From the NCBI GenBank assembly GCA_964640795.1, contig CAZXIN010000003.1:160726-224725 (forward strand): a stretch of DNA of 64,000 bases, in the 5' to 3' direction. The translations under genes were made by a program, and so were the position numbers. The DNA is from M269 sp964640795. GTDB lineage: Bacteria > Pseudomonadota > Gammaproteobacteria > Enterobacterales > Alteromonadaceae. The stretch's first letter is position 1, and every line of letters starts with the position of its first letter. The notes under the pieces were generated by a model. It had not been told where the DNA came from. It searched no databases and saw only the letters and a list, made by a program, of their open reading frames with translations. This document shows, piece after piece, positions 55,566 through 64,000 of this stretch.

Positions 55566-58500
55566 TTTTATCTGATATTTCAGTTAAACGTCCTGTATTT
55601 GCTACCGTTGTTAATCTGTTATTAATTGTTTTTGGTGTGGTAGCGATCAGTTTATTGTCGTTACGAGAATACCCTGATATCGATCCGCCTATCGTTTCAA
55701 TCAATACTAACTATCCCGGTGCATCAGCATCTATTGTTGAATCTCGAATTACTCAGCTCATTGAAGATCGGATCAGCGGTATTGCTGGGATTAAGAACGT
55801 GACGTCAAGCAGTCGAAATGGCCGTTCATCGGTTAGCATCGAGTTTGAGCTGAGTCGCGATATTGATGCCGCGTCAAATGATGTTAGAGAGCGTGTCAGC
55901 CGAGTCCTTGGTCAATTGCCTGAACAAGCCGATCCTCCAGAAGTATTCAAATCTGATTCAGATGAAGACGTGATTGTTTGGTACAACTTACGTAGCGACA
56001 ACTTATCAGTCAGAGAGTTGACTGATTATGCAGATCGTTTTCTTGTTGATAAGTTATCAATCGCAGACGGTGTTGCTAGGGTCCGTATTGGTGGCGGTCG
56101 TGAATATGCCATGAAAGTTTGGCTTGATCGTAACGCTATGGCTGCGCGAGATATCACGGTTGCTGACATTGAGAGTGTTATCCGTTCAGAGAATGTTGAA
56201 TTACCAGCCGGTGAAGTGCAGTCCTCTGATCGAGATTTTGAAGTTCGCGTTGCGCGTACTTTTTTAAAGCCGGAAGATTTTGCAGAACTAACAGTCAAGC
56301 AAGGGCTAGATGGCTACCTTGTTAAGCTTGGTGAAGTAGCGCATGTGGAATTAGGCGCGGCTGATGATGAAACAGAGTTTCGTGGTGATGGCGTTAATAT
56401 GATTGGTCTAGGGATTGTTAAACAATCCAAAGCCAATACGCTAGAGGTTGCCCGAGCTGCAAAAGCAGCGATTAGGCAAATTGAAGAAACGCTCCCTGAA
56501 AATATCTTTATTGTTCCCAGTTATGATTCTTCTGTTTTTATCGAAGAATCGATTAATGAAGTCTACAACACTTTAGGCATCGCTATGTTTATGGTTGTTG
56601 TGGTTATTTATTTGTTCCTTGGTAATGTAAGAGCAACTTTAATTCCAGCAGTAACAGTACCTGTCTCGCTGGTGGCTGCTTTTACCGTTATGTATGCCTT
56701 AGGGTTTTCAATCAACCTATTAACGTTGTTGGCGCTAGTGCTGGCAATAGGCTTGGTTGTTGATGATGCTATCGTAGTGCTTGAGAACATCTCGCGGCGC
56801 ATAGAAATGGGTGAAGCGCCACTTCTTGCTGCTTATCGTGGCGCTAGAGAAGTTGGGTTTGCTGTTATAGCAACCACATTGGTGTTGATTGCTGTATTTT
56901 TACCACTTGTTTTTTTGCAAGGGAATATTGGGCGACTCTTTACTGAGTTTGCTATTGCAATCGCTGCTGCAGTCGCTTTTTCGAGTGTAACGGCTCTTTC
57001 ATTATCCCCTATGTTGGCATCGACAATCCTTAAGAAGCGTGAACGTGGATCAGGTTTTGGTAAGTGGGTTGATACACAATTCGGGAAATTAGAACATGCT
57101 TATTACGAAACTCTTGATAAGACCATTCATCAACCAATATTAACGTTTTTCCTTGTCGCTGGCAGTGTGGTGGCCTTGATTGGTTTAATACAACAAGTAC
57201 CCAGTGAGTTTGTGCCCAGAGAAGATCGCGGTAACTTTTTCGTTTCGGTGTCTGCTGCTGAAGGGGCGAGTTTCGAAAGTAATGCTGCGAACTTGAAAAA
57301 GATTGAAGATATTCTCTTACCTTATTTGGAAACGGGTGAAATGAAACGCGTCATTGTGCGTACACCTGGTTTTGGTGGTACGGCGGGTGTTGCTGTCGTA
57401 GGTGCTGCTGATTGGCAAGATCGTACTCGTTCAACGTTCGATTTGATGGGGGAGGTCAGTGGCAAGCTTGCTCAAATTCCTGATGTACGTGCCTTTGCTA
57501 TTATGCGTTCTAGCTTGGGGGGCCGTGGTTTAGGACGCCCAGTACAGTTTGTGTTGCAGGGAAATACCTATGAAGAACTGGTCCGTTATCGGAACATACT
57601 GATTCAAAAGGCATCGGAAAACCCTAACTTAATCAGATTAGATTCAGATTATAAAGAGACATTGCCGCAGTTACTGATAAACATCGACCGTGACAGGGCT
57701 GCTGATTTAGGCGTTTCTATTGGTGATATAGGTCGCACATTAGAAACTATGCTAGGGCAACGCCGTGTATCAACCTATTTGGATCGTGGTCAAGAGTATG
57801 ATGTGATCATGGAAGGTAAAGAAGAAGATTTCCGTAGCCCTCAAAGCATCGATAATCTTTACGTGCGGTCTCAGCGCAGTAATCAACTCATTCCATTGAG
57901 TAATTTGTTAACAGTGAGTGAGCAAGCAACGTCTGCGACGTTGAACCGTTACAACCGTGCTCGTAGTATTACTATTAGCGCGAACCTAGCACCTGGCTAT
58001 GCATTGGGTGATGCGCTTGAATACTTGCGTAATATTGCCTTGACTGAGTTGCCGGATGAAGTGTCGATTGACTACAAAGGTGAGTCGCAGCTGTATCAAG
58101 AATCAGGTAACTCTGTGTTGTTTATTTTTGCATTGGCTTTAGCAATTACTTATTTGATATTGGCTGCGCAGTTCGAAAGTTTTATTCATCCACTAGTGAT
58201 TATGTTAACGGTGCCGTTAGCTTTGGTGGGGGCGTTTATCGGGTTATATTTTGCTGGTATGTCGATGAATATATACAGCCAAATAGGGCTTGTCATGTTA
58301 ATAGGTTTGGCTGCCAAAAACGGCATATTAATTGTTGAGTTTGCTAACCAATTACGAGACGCCGGTTATGAGTTTGAAGTGGCTTTACGTCGTGCTGCAG
58401 CTCTACGTTTACGTCCCATTGTTATGACAGGCTTTACCACTGTGTTTAGTGCGTTGCCGCTTGTTTTAGCTTCTGGACCAGGTTCTGAAAGCCGCGCCGT

Positions 58501-58672
58501 CATTGGTATGGTTATCTTTGCAGGTGTAAGCATCTCTGCCTTTATGACACTGTTTGTTGTTCCTACTGCATACAATTGGTTAGCGAAGAATACAGGCTCA
58601 CCTTTAGAGCTTGAGCACAAACTACAAAAGCTTGAAGAAGAAACGCCTTATCAAAAAGGTGAAATACACTAA
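55562..58672 (+). CDS. RND (HAE1-type) efflux transporter
   Basis: The 1036-residue proton-driven pump has the AcrB-like plan: 'ILSDISVKRPVFATVVNLLL' as the first helix, two large periplasmic loops and twelve membrane helices. The proton relay Asp-Asp pair is present in LVLAIGLVVDDAIVVLENI (helix 4). 'SVTALSLSPMLASTIL' and, in the second half, 'LIGLAAKNGILIVEFANQLR' are conserved family text. Substrates are likely lipophilic drugs or toxic metabolites rather than metals. It is the last gene of a two-gene operon, closed by a strong terminator. Confidence 0.95.
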   Translation: MILSDISVKRPVFATVVNLLLIVFGVVAISLLSLREYPDIDPPIVSINTNYPGASASIVESRITQLIEDRISGIAGIKNVTSSSRNGRSSVSIEFELSRDIDAASNDVRERVSRVLGQLPEQADPPEVFKSDSDEDVIVWYNLRSDNLSVRELTDYADRFLVDKLSIADGVARVRIGGGREYAMKVWLDRNAMAARDITVADIESVIRSENVELPAGEVQSSDRDFEVRVARTFLKPEDFAELTVKQGLDGYLVKLGEVAHVELGAADDETEFRGDGVNMIGLGIVKQSKANTLEVARAAKAAIRQIEETLPENIFIVPSYDSSVFIEESINEVYNTLGIAMFMVVVVIYLFLGNVRATLIPAVTVPVSLVAAFTVMYALGFSINLLTLLALVLAIGLVVDDAIVVLENISRRIEMGEAPLLAAYRGAREVGFAVIATTLVLIAVFLPLVFLQGNIGRLFTEFAIAIAAAVAFSSVTALSLSPMLASTILKKRERGSGFGKWVDTQFGKLEHAYYETLDKTIHQPILTFFLVAGSVVALIGLIQQVPSEFVPREDRGNFFVSVSAAEGASFESNAANLKKIEDILLPYLETGEMKRVIVRTPGFGGTAGVAVVGAADWQDRTRSTFDLMGEVSGKLAQIPDVRAFAIMRSSLGGRGLGRPVQFVLQGNTYEELVRYRNILIQKASENPNLIRLDSDYKETLPQLLINIDRDRAADLGVSIGDIGRTLETMLGQRRVSTYLDRGQEYDVIMEGKEEDFRSPQSIDNLYVRSQRSNQLIPLSNLLTVSEQATSATLNRYNRARSITISANLAPGYALGDALEYLRNIALTELPDEVSIDYKGESQLYQESGNSVLFIFALALAITYLILAAQFESFIHPLVIMLTVPLALVGAFIGLYFAGMSMNIYSQIGLVMLIGLAAKNGILIVEFANQLRDAGYEFEVALRRAAALRLRPIVMTGFTTVFSALPLVLASGPGSESRAVIGMVIFAGVSISAFMTLFVVPTAYNWLAKNTGSPLELEHKLQKLEEETPYQKGEIH

Positions 58673-59231
58673 GCAGAGCTTTAAGTTAGTGAAGAGCATA
58701 AGAAAGGCGCCAATTGGCGCCTTTTGTGTTTCAAATGGCTTTAGGAGGCTTTGTAACCGTTAGTCGAGTGCCCACTTGTTATGGAAAAGGCATTGAATCC
58801 AGTTTTTCTGAGTTTGACGTGTCAGAAGACAATTAACGCCAAAATCACCTGACGCTTGTTGAGTAGCCTTTAAGTGGGGTTTAAGGGCAGGTTAGGTCAA
58901 GTCAATGAGATTGATAATGCTGTTCGCTGCTGAAAAAGTGATTCACCTAAAATGAAAAGTCTGGCAGTATGATATTCCAAATGCTGATAACTAATAAAAG
59001 CAACGGATATGCGGCAATTTAATTTATAACAGGATGTTGAAACTTTTTGATTCATCAGTCTCGCCAAAAAACCTTGTTCAACCCGTTGCTATAGAAGAGT
59101 CAACTTTGTGTATACATGCTGACTGGCACCTTTGTATCTGTATAGTCAATCCGTATATGCAGCTCCGCTAGGAGACTCTAAAAAAATCAATAATAGAGCG
59201 CTAAACGCTCATACATAAAAAAGGTGAAGCT
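58673..59231. other. Intergenic region with terminator and DUF2846 gene promoter
   Basis: Apart from the terminator at 58703-58725, this 559-bp region has no convincing gene. A small hairpin GAGCG-CTAAA-CGCTC lies about 25 bases before the next gene's ribosome site. A small RNA cannot be excluded. Confidence 0.45.
58703..58725 (+). terminator. Rho-independent terminator after the RND operon
   Basis: The stem AAAGGCGCC / GGCGCCTTT with loop AATT is followed by one more T and GTGTT. It lies 30 bases after the transporter stop. Confidence 0.88.
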
Positions 59232-59690
59232 ATGAAGAAAGTACTATTAATGACCGTCCTTACGACTTCTTTGTTGGCAGGGTGTGCTTCTGTCCCAATG
59301 GAAAGTGCAGAGGCTTCGAACAAGGCTAAAGAGTTTGCTAAGCCCGAAGAAGGTAATGCCGGACTTTATATTTATAGACCTAACGGCCCAGGTACAGCTC
59401 TAAAGAAAGACATATGGGTAAATGATAAATGTATTGGTGAATCGGCGCCGAAGGTGTTTTTCTATCAACTCGTCAAAGGTGGAGAAGAACATAAAATATC
59501 CACAGAATCAGAGTTTTCTCCAAACGACTTAATTGTTAAGACGGAGAGTGGTCAAAACTACTTTGTACAGCAATACATTAAGCTAGGTGTCTTTGTAGGG
59601 GGCGCTGACTTAAAGCTTGTTGATGAAGAAAAAGGGAAAGAAGATATTTCAAAGCTAAGTTTGGCCAAAATGGGGAATTGTAGTAAATAG
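59232..59690 (+). CDS. DUF2846 family lipoprotein
   Basis: The 152-residue protein has a clear lipobox LLAGC (Cys18). The body has the DUF2846 pattern: 'NAGLYIYRPNGPGTALKKDI', WVNDKCIGES, 'VFFYQLVKGGEEHKISTES' and 'GQNYFVQQYIKLGVFVGG'. These are short beta-rich envelope lipoproteins of unknown role. It is a single-gene unit with its own terminator, shared with the convergent receptor gene. Confidence 0.87.
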   Translation: MKKVLLMTVLTTSLLAGCASVPMESAEASNKAKEFAKPEEGNAGLYIYRPNGPGTALKKDIWVNDKCIGESAPKVFFYQLVKGGEEHKISTESEFSPNDLIVKTESGQNYFVQQYIKLGVFVGGADLKLVDEEKGKEDISKLSLAKMGNCSK

Positions 59691-59744
59691 TCAGAATGTT
59701 CGACTCACTATACTGCTTCATTTAAGCGCAAAGTTTTTGTTAAA

Positions 59745-59775
59745 AAATACCGGTTAATTGAATTAACCGGTATTT
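59745..59775. terminator. Strong hairpin terminator, mainly for the TonB receptor gene
   Basis: A 15-bp perfect inverted repeat, AAATACCGGTTAATT / AATTAACCGGTATTT. The minus strand continues into a T run (complement of 59742-59747), so it ends the leftward receptor gene. The plus strand has a weaker T-rich end. Confidence 0.85.
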
Positions 59776-59799
59776 GTTTATGACTTTACTGACTTCGTA

Positions 59800-62700
59800 T
59801 TAAAAGCGGTAAGTTGCGTTTAAGAAGATAGTCCTACCTAGTTGATCATAACCAGATGAGGTAACTCGGTTTGCACGGTTCGAACCAGCATTCGCATTCA
59901 CTCTAGGCGGATCACGATCAAGGACGTTATTAACACCAAGAGTAATGTCATAACTATCTTGAATATAGCTGATGGATGTATCCCAATAGGCTATTCCTCC
60001 AGCGTCACAGATCGGTTGTGTTAGTGTTCCACCAATTTCATCATTTTCTGTGAATACATCACACAGTGAGTTAATGCGTGTAACATCATTAGCGCCTGTT
60101 CCAGAGAAAGCTCTGAATACTGTTAGCCACTGCCAATCACCACTCGTTACGTTTAGCGTGCTTGTTAATCTATGCTCTGGTGTGCCGAAATCCTCAAGTA
60201 AGTCTTCCGCCGGCTCACCTTCAAAGATGGTTAGCTCACGTTCTGTCTGCAATGTATATTGAACCGACCATTCCCAATTGAAGCCAGTGTTAAATGCTTC
60301 AAAGTTAGAAGCTAACAATGAGTTAAAGTCGACGCCTTTGGAGGTTTCTTCACCTATGTTAATAAAGGAAGCATCAACAGAATTCGGGAAATTAAAGGCT
60401 GGAGCACGGCTACCATCTCGTATGACTCTCGGACAGAAAGGGCTTTCTAGGTTCGGAGCATCATTGAAACAACGCGTTAATATTGTTGCTGGATCAATGG
60501 AACGAATGGTGTCTTCAATCTCAAGGCTAAAATAAGTAACACCAAGATCTAATTTATAGTCGCCTAAATCCGGAGACCATTTGATAGATGCTGTAATGTT
60601 GTCTGACGTTTCTGGCCTAAGTTCTGCTGCATTACCACCGACTCTTACTGGGATAGTAGGCACACCGGATGTTCCAATCACGGTGAAATCAGCACCTTGT
60701 GCAGTACAGTTATCTAGAACAACCTGAGAGCGTGTTTCACGCGATGGATCATAAACGCCATCGTTAAGAACTTCTTCAGGAACTGCGCAAGGGTCACTGC
60801 CACCGCTGGTTCCGCCAAATTGGTCCGCTAAGAATTGCTCTCGCAAATTAGGTGCGCGGAAGGATGTACCGAATGAAGCACTTAATAACCAACGTTCGCT
60901 GGGCTCCCAAGTTAGACGGAAGCGCTGTGTGACTTCACTGCCGAAGTTAGACTCATCGGTGTAACGCAAGGCGGCTTGTAATTCGAGCAATTTAGCCCAA
61001 TCTCTGTCAATCAAGAAGGGGAGTGATATTTCAGCGAACACATCGGTAACGTCACGTGCGCCGTTGGTTGCACCTTCGGTCAATGGGTTTTCTGCGGCGA
61101 TTAAACCACTGCTACCTAGAACTTCAGCGTCCGATTGAATTCGATCCCTGCGATACTCAAGACCAAACGCAGTAGCGGCTGTTCCACCTGTGCTGAATTC
61201 GAATAGGTCACCGTTGGCAACGGCAGATACTAAGGTTTGCTCGACAGTAGTCGTGTTGATCCGTGTGGCAATGAGGAAGTCTCTTTCAGCTTGTGTTGCG
61301 AATGTACCACCCCCAAACTCTCCACCGTTAAATATCGAAGGTGCAAAGAAGTTAATTGGTACGCATGGGTTTGGTGTGATGAAACCTATGTCGTTTGGCC
61401 CTGCACCAATACCACATATCGCATTGCCGTCAGCGTCTAATCTCAGAGTTCCTAGCGCTAATGACAGGTTTGTTTCATTGATAACAGGTTGTGTTTGATC
61501 TCCCACCCCCCTGTCATAAGAAGCGAATACTTCATAAGACCAATAATTGTCCTGAGCCCATTTACCAGTAAAGTCACCACGTAATCCACCAACAACACGA
61601 ATATGATTAAGTTCAACGTCGCGTTCTTGAGGGACGTCTTCTAATGTCACAATGTTTGATACGTTGTTTGGGAATGGGCTTAATGGGTTATCAAATAATT
61701 GCAGTGATCCGTCTGAATTCACCAGTAAGTTACCATTGGCATCTTCTTGTGGTATTAGCGCTGGAATTGTCGGGAATATTTGCTCGTTGGAGGCGCGGTT
61801 AGTGAGATGACGATGGAAGAAATAGGTTTCATAAAATATTTCTTCATTGCCTCCCCACCAGTCAGGCTTATAGTCGCCATTTGCTACAACAGTAAAGCGG
61901 GTGACAGGTTGCACAAGATCAGCTTGTAAGCGGTCAATATTGTCGTTATGAAATGGTGAATATGTATAACGGTTACGCTGAGTATCTCCCAATATATCTA
62001 CGAAAGGGATTGTCGGGACAGGTAAGTTTAACGCGGAACTAAAGTTAGGTATGCCAATATCTGTTTGTCCTGGGGTATAGAAACTAAAGATATCTAATGG
62101 ATTGATACCGTTGTCGCTGACATCCAAGATGACATTATCGAAGAATCGGCTGCGACATCCATCAAAAATATTACCTTGTTGGTCACGTGCTATTAAGCTT
62201 AAGCAATCTGCTCTGTCACCTACGGCTATACGTTCACGTTCAAAATAGTTTAATGAGAAGACAAAGCTTGCTTTATCACCTTCATATCCTGTTAGGAAAC
62301 TAATTTGTTTGGTTTCGCCACCGGTTTCTTCTGGAACAGAAATATTAGCTGTAATCTCCGCACCGTCACTACTGTCTTTCAAGATAACGTTGATAACACC
62401 TGCGACGGCATCAGCTCCATATATTGAGGATGCACCTTCGGTGATGACTTCGATACGTTCCACTGCATTGAGGGGAAGCAACGATAAGTCAGGTTGTGAT
62501 GGTGCACCACGAACACCTGACGAGCCTAGACGTTTGCCATTGATAAGGATTAATGTTCTCTCTGGCCCTAAACCTCTCAAGCCGATATTGGCAGAGCCAA
62601 CGCCGCCACTAGGAGGTGGCTCTGAGGCGTTTGAATTACCTGAGTTACTATTAAACGTTGCATCGAATTGTTGGCCGTTGGCCACCGATGTTCTGGAGAG

Positions 62701-62937
62701 TAGTTCAGCAACGGTTGTTACACCAGACTTTACGGCCGAATCTATATCCAATACTTGTACCGGAGCGGCTTCTGAAAATTCAGCACGTTTAAGGCGAGAG
62801 CCAGTAATGGCTATCCGTTCCACGGGCTGTGCATTTTCTTGCTCTTGTGCGTATGCAGGGAGGATGTAAGCACCAGTAATGAGTTGACCAATTAACGCGA
62901 TTTTTACTGCTTTTGAGATATTGTTATGTGTAAACAT
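59800..62937 (-). CDS. TonB-dependent outer-membrane receptor
   Basis: The 1045-residue protein has a signal peptide (ends AYAQEQ near residue 31). The plug domain (about 40-195) begins 'VERIAITGSRLKRAEFSEAA' and contains 'GLRGLGPERTLILINGKRL' and 'VERIEVITEGASSIYGADAV'. A 22-strand barrel follows and ends with the terminal aromatic strand TIFLNATYRF. Extracellular loops are rich in Cys-containing segments (e.g. 'RDQQGNIFDGCRSRFFD'). This long class is expanded in marine Alteromonadales and takes up oligosaccharides, peptides or metal chelates; the ligand is not evident. A palindrome 48-61 bases upstream may be its operator. Confidence 0.93.
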   Translation of the reverse strand: MFTHNNISKAVKIALIGQLITGAYILPAYAQEQENAQPVERIAITGSRLKRAEFSEAAPVQVLDIDSAVKSGVTTVAELLSRTSVANGQQFDATFNSNSGNSNASEPPPSGGVGSANIGLRGLGPERTLILINGKRLGSSGVRGAPSQPDLSLLPLNAVERIEVITEGASSIYGADAVAGVINVILKDSSDGAEITANISVPEETGGETKQISFLTGYEGDKASFVFSLNYFERERIAVGDRADCLSLIARDQQGNIFDGCRSRFFDNVILDVSDNGINPLDIFSFYTPGQTDIGIPNFSSALNLPVPTIPFVDILGDTQRNRYTYSPFHNDNIDRLQADLVQPVTRFTVVANGDYKPDWWGGNEEIFYETYFFHRHLTNRASNEQIFPTIPALIPQEDANGNLLVNSDGSLQLFDNPLSPFPNNVSNIVTLEDVPQERDVELNHIRVVGGLRGDFTGKWAQDNYWSYEVFASYDRGVGDQTQPVINETNLSLALGTLRLDADGNAICGIGAGPNDIGFITPNPCVPINFFAPSIFNGGEFGGGTFATQAERDFLIATRINTTTVEQTLVSAVANGDLFEFSTGGTAATAFGLEYRRDRIQSDAEVLGSSGLIAAENPLTEGATNGARDVTDVFAEISLPFLIDRDWAKLLELQAALRYTDESNFGSEVTQRFRLTWEPSERWLLSASFGTSFRAPNLREQFLADQFGGTSGGSDPCAVPEEVLNDGVYDPSRETRSQVVLDNCTAQGADFTVIGTSGVPTIPVRVGGNAAELRPETSDNITASIKWSPDLGDYKLDLGVTYFSLEIEDTIRSIDPATILTRCFNDAPNLESPFCPRVIRDGSRAPAFNFPNSVDASFINIGEETSKGVDFNSLLASNFEAFNTGFNWEWSVQYTLQTERELTIFEGEPAEDLLEDFGTPEHRLTSTLNVTSGDWQWLTVFRAFSGTGANDVTRINSLCDVFTENDEIGGTLTQPICDAGGIAYWDTSISYIQDSYDITLGVNNVLDRDPPRVNANAGSNRANRVTSSGYDQLGRTIFLNATYRF

Positions 62938-62984
62938 AGCTTGTACCTATTATTAGATTTTTGTAGCTGTCCGTCATTCCTTAG

Positions 62985-62998
62985 CAAGCGAACGCTTG
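62985..62998. promoter_or_regulatory. Palindrome upstream of the TonB receptor
   Basis: CAAGCG-AA-CGCTTG, a perfect six-base inverted repeat with a two-base centre, about 50 bases before the receptor start. The size and the AAGCG..CGCTT pattern would suit a TetR-type repressor. Confidence 0.4.
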
Positions 62999-63507
62999 TT
63001 AGACACCTTGATGGCGGGGCGATTGTCAATTCGCATTGACGTGGGTACATTAATCCTGTTTAGGTAAAATATCGACACATATGTCAAAAAAGAATCACGA
63101 AATTGTAACCAAATTAAATTATGTAAAATAAAGAGTTAAGTAGGCATTATCATTTTTTGTGATACGTTTGCCGGAAAACTAGCGTATTGCATTGCTCGAC
63201 AGGTGACGGCGTTTTCTGATGATGCAAAGCCAAATAGAGATGCATTTTAAGGAGTAGTGAACGGTAGATAGGAGATGAAAAATAGCTTACTTTGACAAGG
63301 CTTTTAACAATCACCCTTGATAATTACTTGCCTCAGAAGTCTCTGACAAGCCTTAGAGAAAAGCATGGCATTGAAAGGATACTGAGTCCTTTTGAGATGC
63401 AAAAATAACGCTATAGAGCTTTTCGGGTATTTCCTCTGGGCGAGTTTAGAATGTCGGTTGGTATTCTTGTTGTTGCGCCATTTTTGTATGCGTTTTTATC
63501 CAGATAT

Positions 63508-63535
63508 AACAAAGGCGCTAATTAGCGCCTTTGTT
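63508..63535 (-). terminator. Terminator after rpoD
   Basis: The inverted repeat AACAAAGGCGCTA / TAGCGCCTTTGTT has a two-base centre (in practice a six-base loop). It lies 26 bases past the rpoD stop. Confidence 0.78.
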
Positions 63536-63560
63536 TCAAACTACTTATACGTACTGTGTA

Positions 63561-64000
63561 TTATTCGTCTAAGAAGCTACGTAATTGCTCTGAGCGACTT
63601 GGATGTCTGAGTTTACGTAAAGCTTTGGCTTCAATTTGACGTATACGTTCACGAGTTACATCAAACTGTTTGCCTACCTCTTCCAAGGTGTGATCGGTGT
63701 TCATATCAATACCGAAACGCATTCTCAAGACTTTCGCTTCTCTTGCTGTAAGCCCAGCTAGAACCTCTTGAGTCGCACCTTTTAAGCTACCACCCGTTGC
63801 TGACTCCAAAGGTTGTACAATAGTACTGTCCTCAATAAAGTCACCTAAGTGCGAATCTTCATCATCACCAATAGGTGTTTCCATTGAGATAGGCTCTTTA
63901 GCTATCTTAAGGACTTTACGAATTTTATCTTCAGGCATTAACATGCGTTCTGACAATTCTTCTGGTGTTGGCTCACGCCCCATTTCTTGCAGCATTTGAC
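63561..64000 (-). CDS. rpoD: Primary sigma factor RpoD, C-terminal part (5' end outside window)
   Basis: The last 146 or so residues of sigma-70 are encoded. They include region 3 ('LQEMGREPTPEELSERMLMP', 'VLKIAKEPISMETPIGDDED') and region 4 with the -35-binding helix-turn-helix 'TLEEVGKQFDVTRERIRQIE' and 'KALRKLRHPSRSEQLRSFLD'. These are near-invariant in gammaproteobacterial RpoD. The frame stays open to the window edge. The ATG at 63995 is internal to the gene. Confidence 0.97.
   Translation of the reverse strand, partial: QMLQEMGREPTPEELSERMLMPEDKIRKVLKIAKEPISMETPIGDDEDSHLGDFIEDSTIVQPLESATGGSLKGATQEVLAGLTAREAKVLRMRFGIDMNTDHTLEEVGKQFDVTRERIRQIEAKALRKLRHPSRSEQLRSFLDE

Larger units (their letters stand above)
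62938..63560. other. Intergenic region between the TonB receptor gene and rpoD
   Basis: This 623-bp region carries the receptor's promoter and leader (leftward) and the rpoD terminator. I looked for a tRNA or small gene and found none that is convincing; the longest open frame runs into rpoD on the opposite strand. Confidence 0.5.

Noticed and set aside
58673..59231. Small RNA gene in the 559-bp gap after the RND operon
   Set aside because: Only the operon terminator and a short leader hairpin are visible; no promoter-terminator pair of the right spacing supports an RNA gene.
63392..63610. Small rightward open frame at the end of the window
   Set aside because: It runs across the rpoD terminator into the rpoD gene on the opposite strand and has no ribosome site.
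1..64000. CRISPR array, tRNA/rRNA genes, insertion sequences, prophage
   Set aside because: I looked for regular repeat-spacer patterns, cloverleaf-like segments, transposase motifs and phage genes and found none.

Overview
The window looks like chromosome from a marine gammaproteobacterium of the Alteromonadales type. The evidence is moderately AT-rich DNA, a housekeeping block in enterobacterial/Vibrio order (tolC diverging from nudF-yqiB-cpdA-yqiA-parE, and rluA coupled to rapA), an rpoD end at the right edge, plus typical marine traits: a PL7 alginate lyase, a large TonB-dependent receptor, and two parts of a PEP-CTERM/exosortase surface system. Genus cannot be decided from the sequence alone. 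No tRNA, rRNA, CRISPR array, insertion sequence or prophage was seen.

Layout. 1-14,973: partial DUF3530 gene, rluA-rapA, a PIN-PhoH ATPase followed by a GGDEF response regulator, a transglutaminase-like exported protein, cysG, deaD, the PEP-CTERM TPR lipoprotein prsT, and marC. 15,161-23,128: tolC, then nudF-yqiB-cpdA-yqiA-parE and gamma-glutamyltranspeptidase. 23,241-29,395: an unrecognised membrane-anchored protein, a soluble PAS chemoreceptor with two FixL-like (probably haem) PAS domains, an M19 dipeptidase and an exported metallo-beta-lactamase-fold enzyme. 29,585-41,335: the accessory core. It holds a PL7 alginate lyase broken by one in-frame stop, an intergenic array of TTGGTAT boxes, a 1517-residue secreted double nuclease ending in a dockerin, a small PEP-CTERM protein whose body looks like a cohesin, and a hybrid two-component sensor/AraC regulator of the type that controls polysaccharide loci. 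41,650-49,002: an RTX-repeat protein with a Sec signal, an ABC exporter pair, a two-component system, and a serine hydrolase broken by another in-frame TAA. 49,074-51,817: a three-gene operon of unrecognised membrane/coiled-coil proteins. 51,876-64,000: acyl-CoA dehydrogenase, a lipoprotein with a dead Nudix box, an RND efflux pair, a DUF2846 lipoprotein, a TonB-dependent receptor and the 3' end of rpoD.

How it may work together. The most interesting unit is 31,382-41,335. The nuclease carries no membrane anchor of its own but ends in two perfect 12-residue dockerin calcium loops. Immediately downstream, a protein with a cohesin-like body ends in a PEP-CTERM sorting tail, and prsT (11,521) shows that the cell has at least part of the PEP-CTERM machinery. 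This suggests a one-enzyme, one-scaffold surface complex for extracellular DNA. Binding between the two is inference.

The two-component system at 46,195-48,095 has a direct-repeat box (TTGAC, 11-bp period, fixed distance to a -10) in front of its own genes. The same box lies in front of the downstream hydrolase, so a small regulon can be read from the sequence. Gamma-glutamyltranspeptidase and the M19 dipeptidase are both exported and could act in sequence on glutathione.
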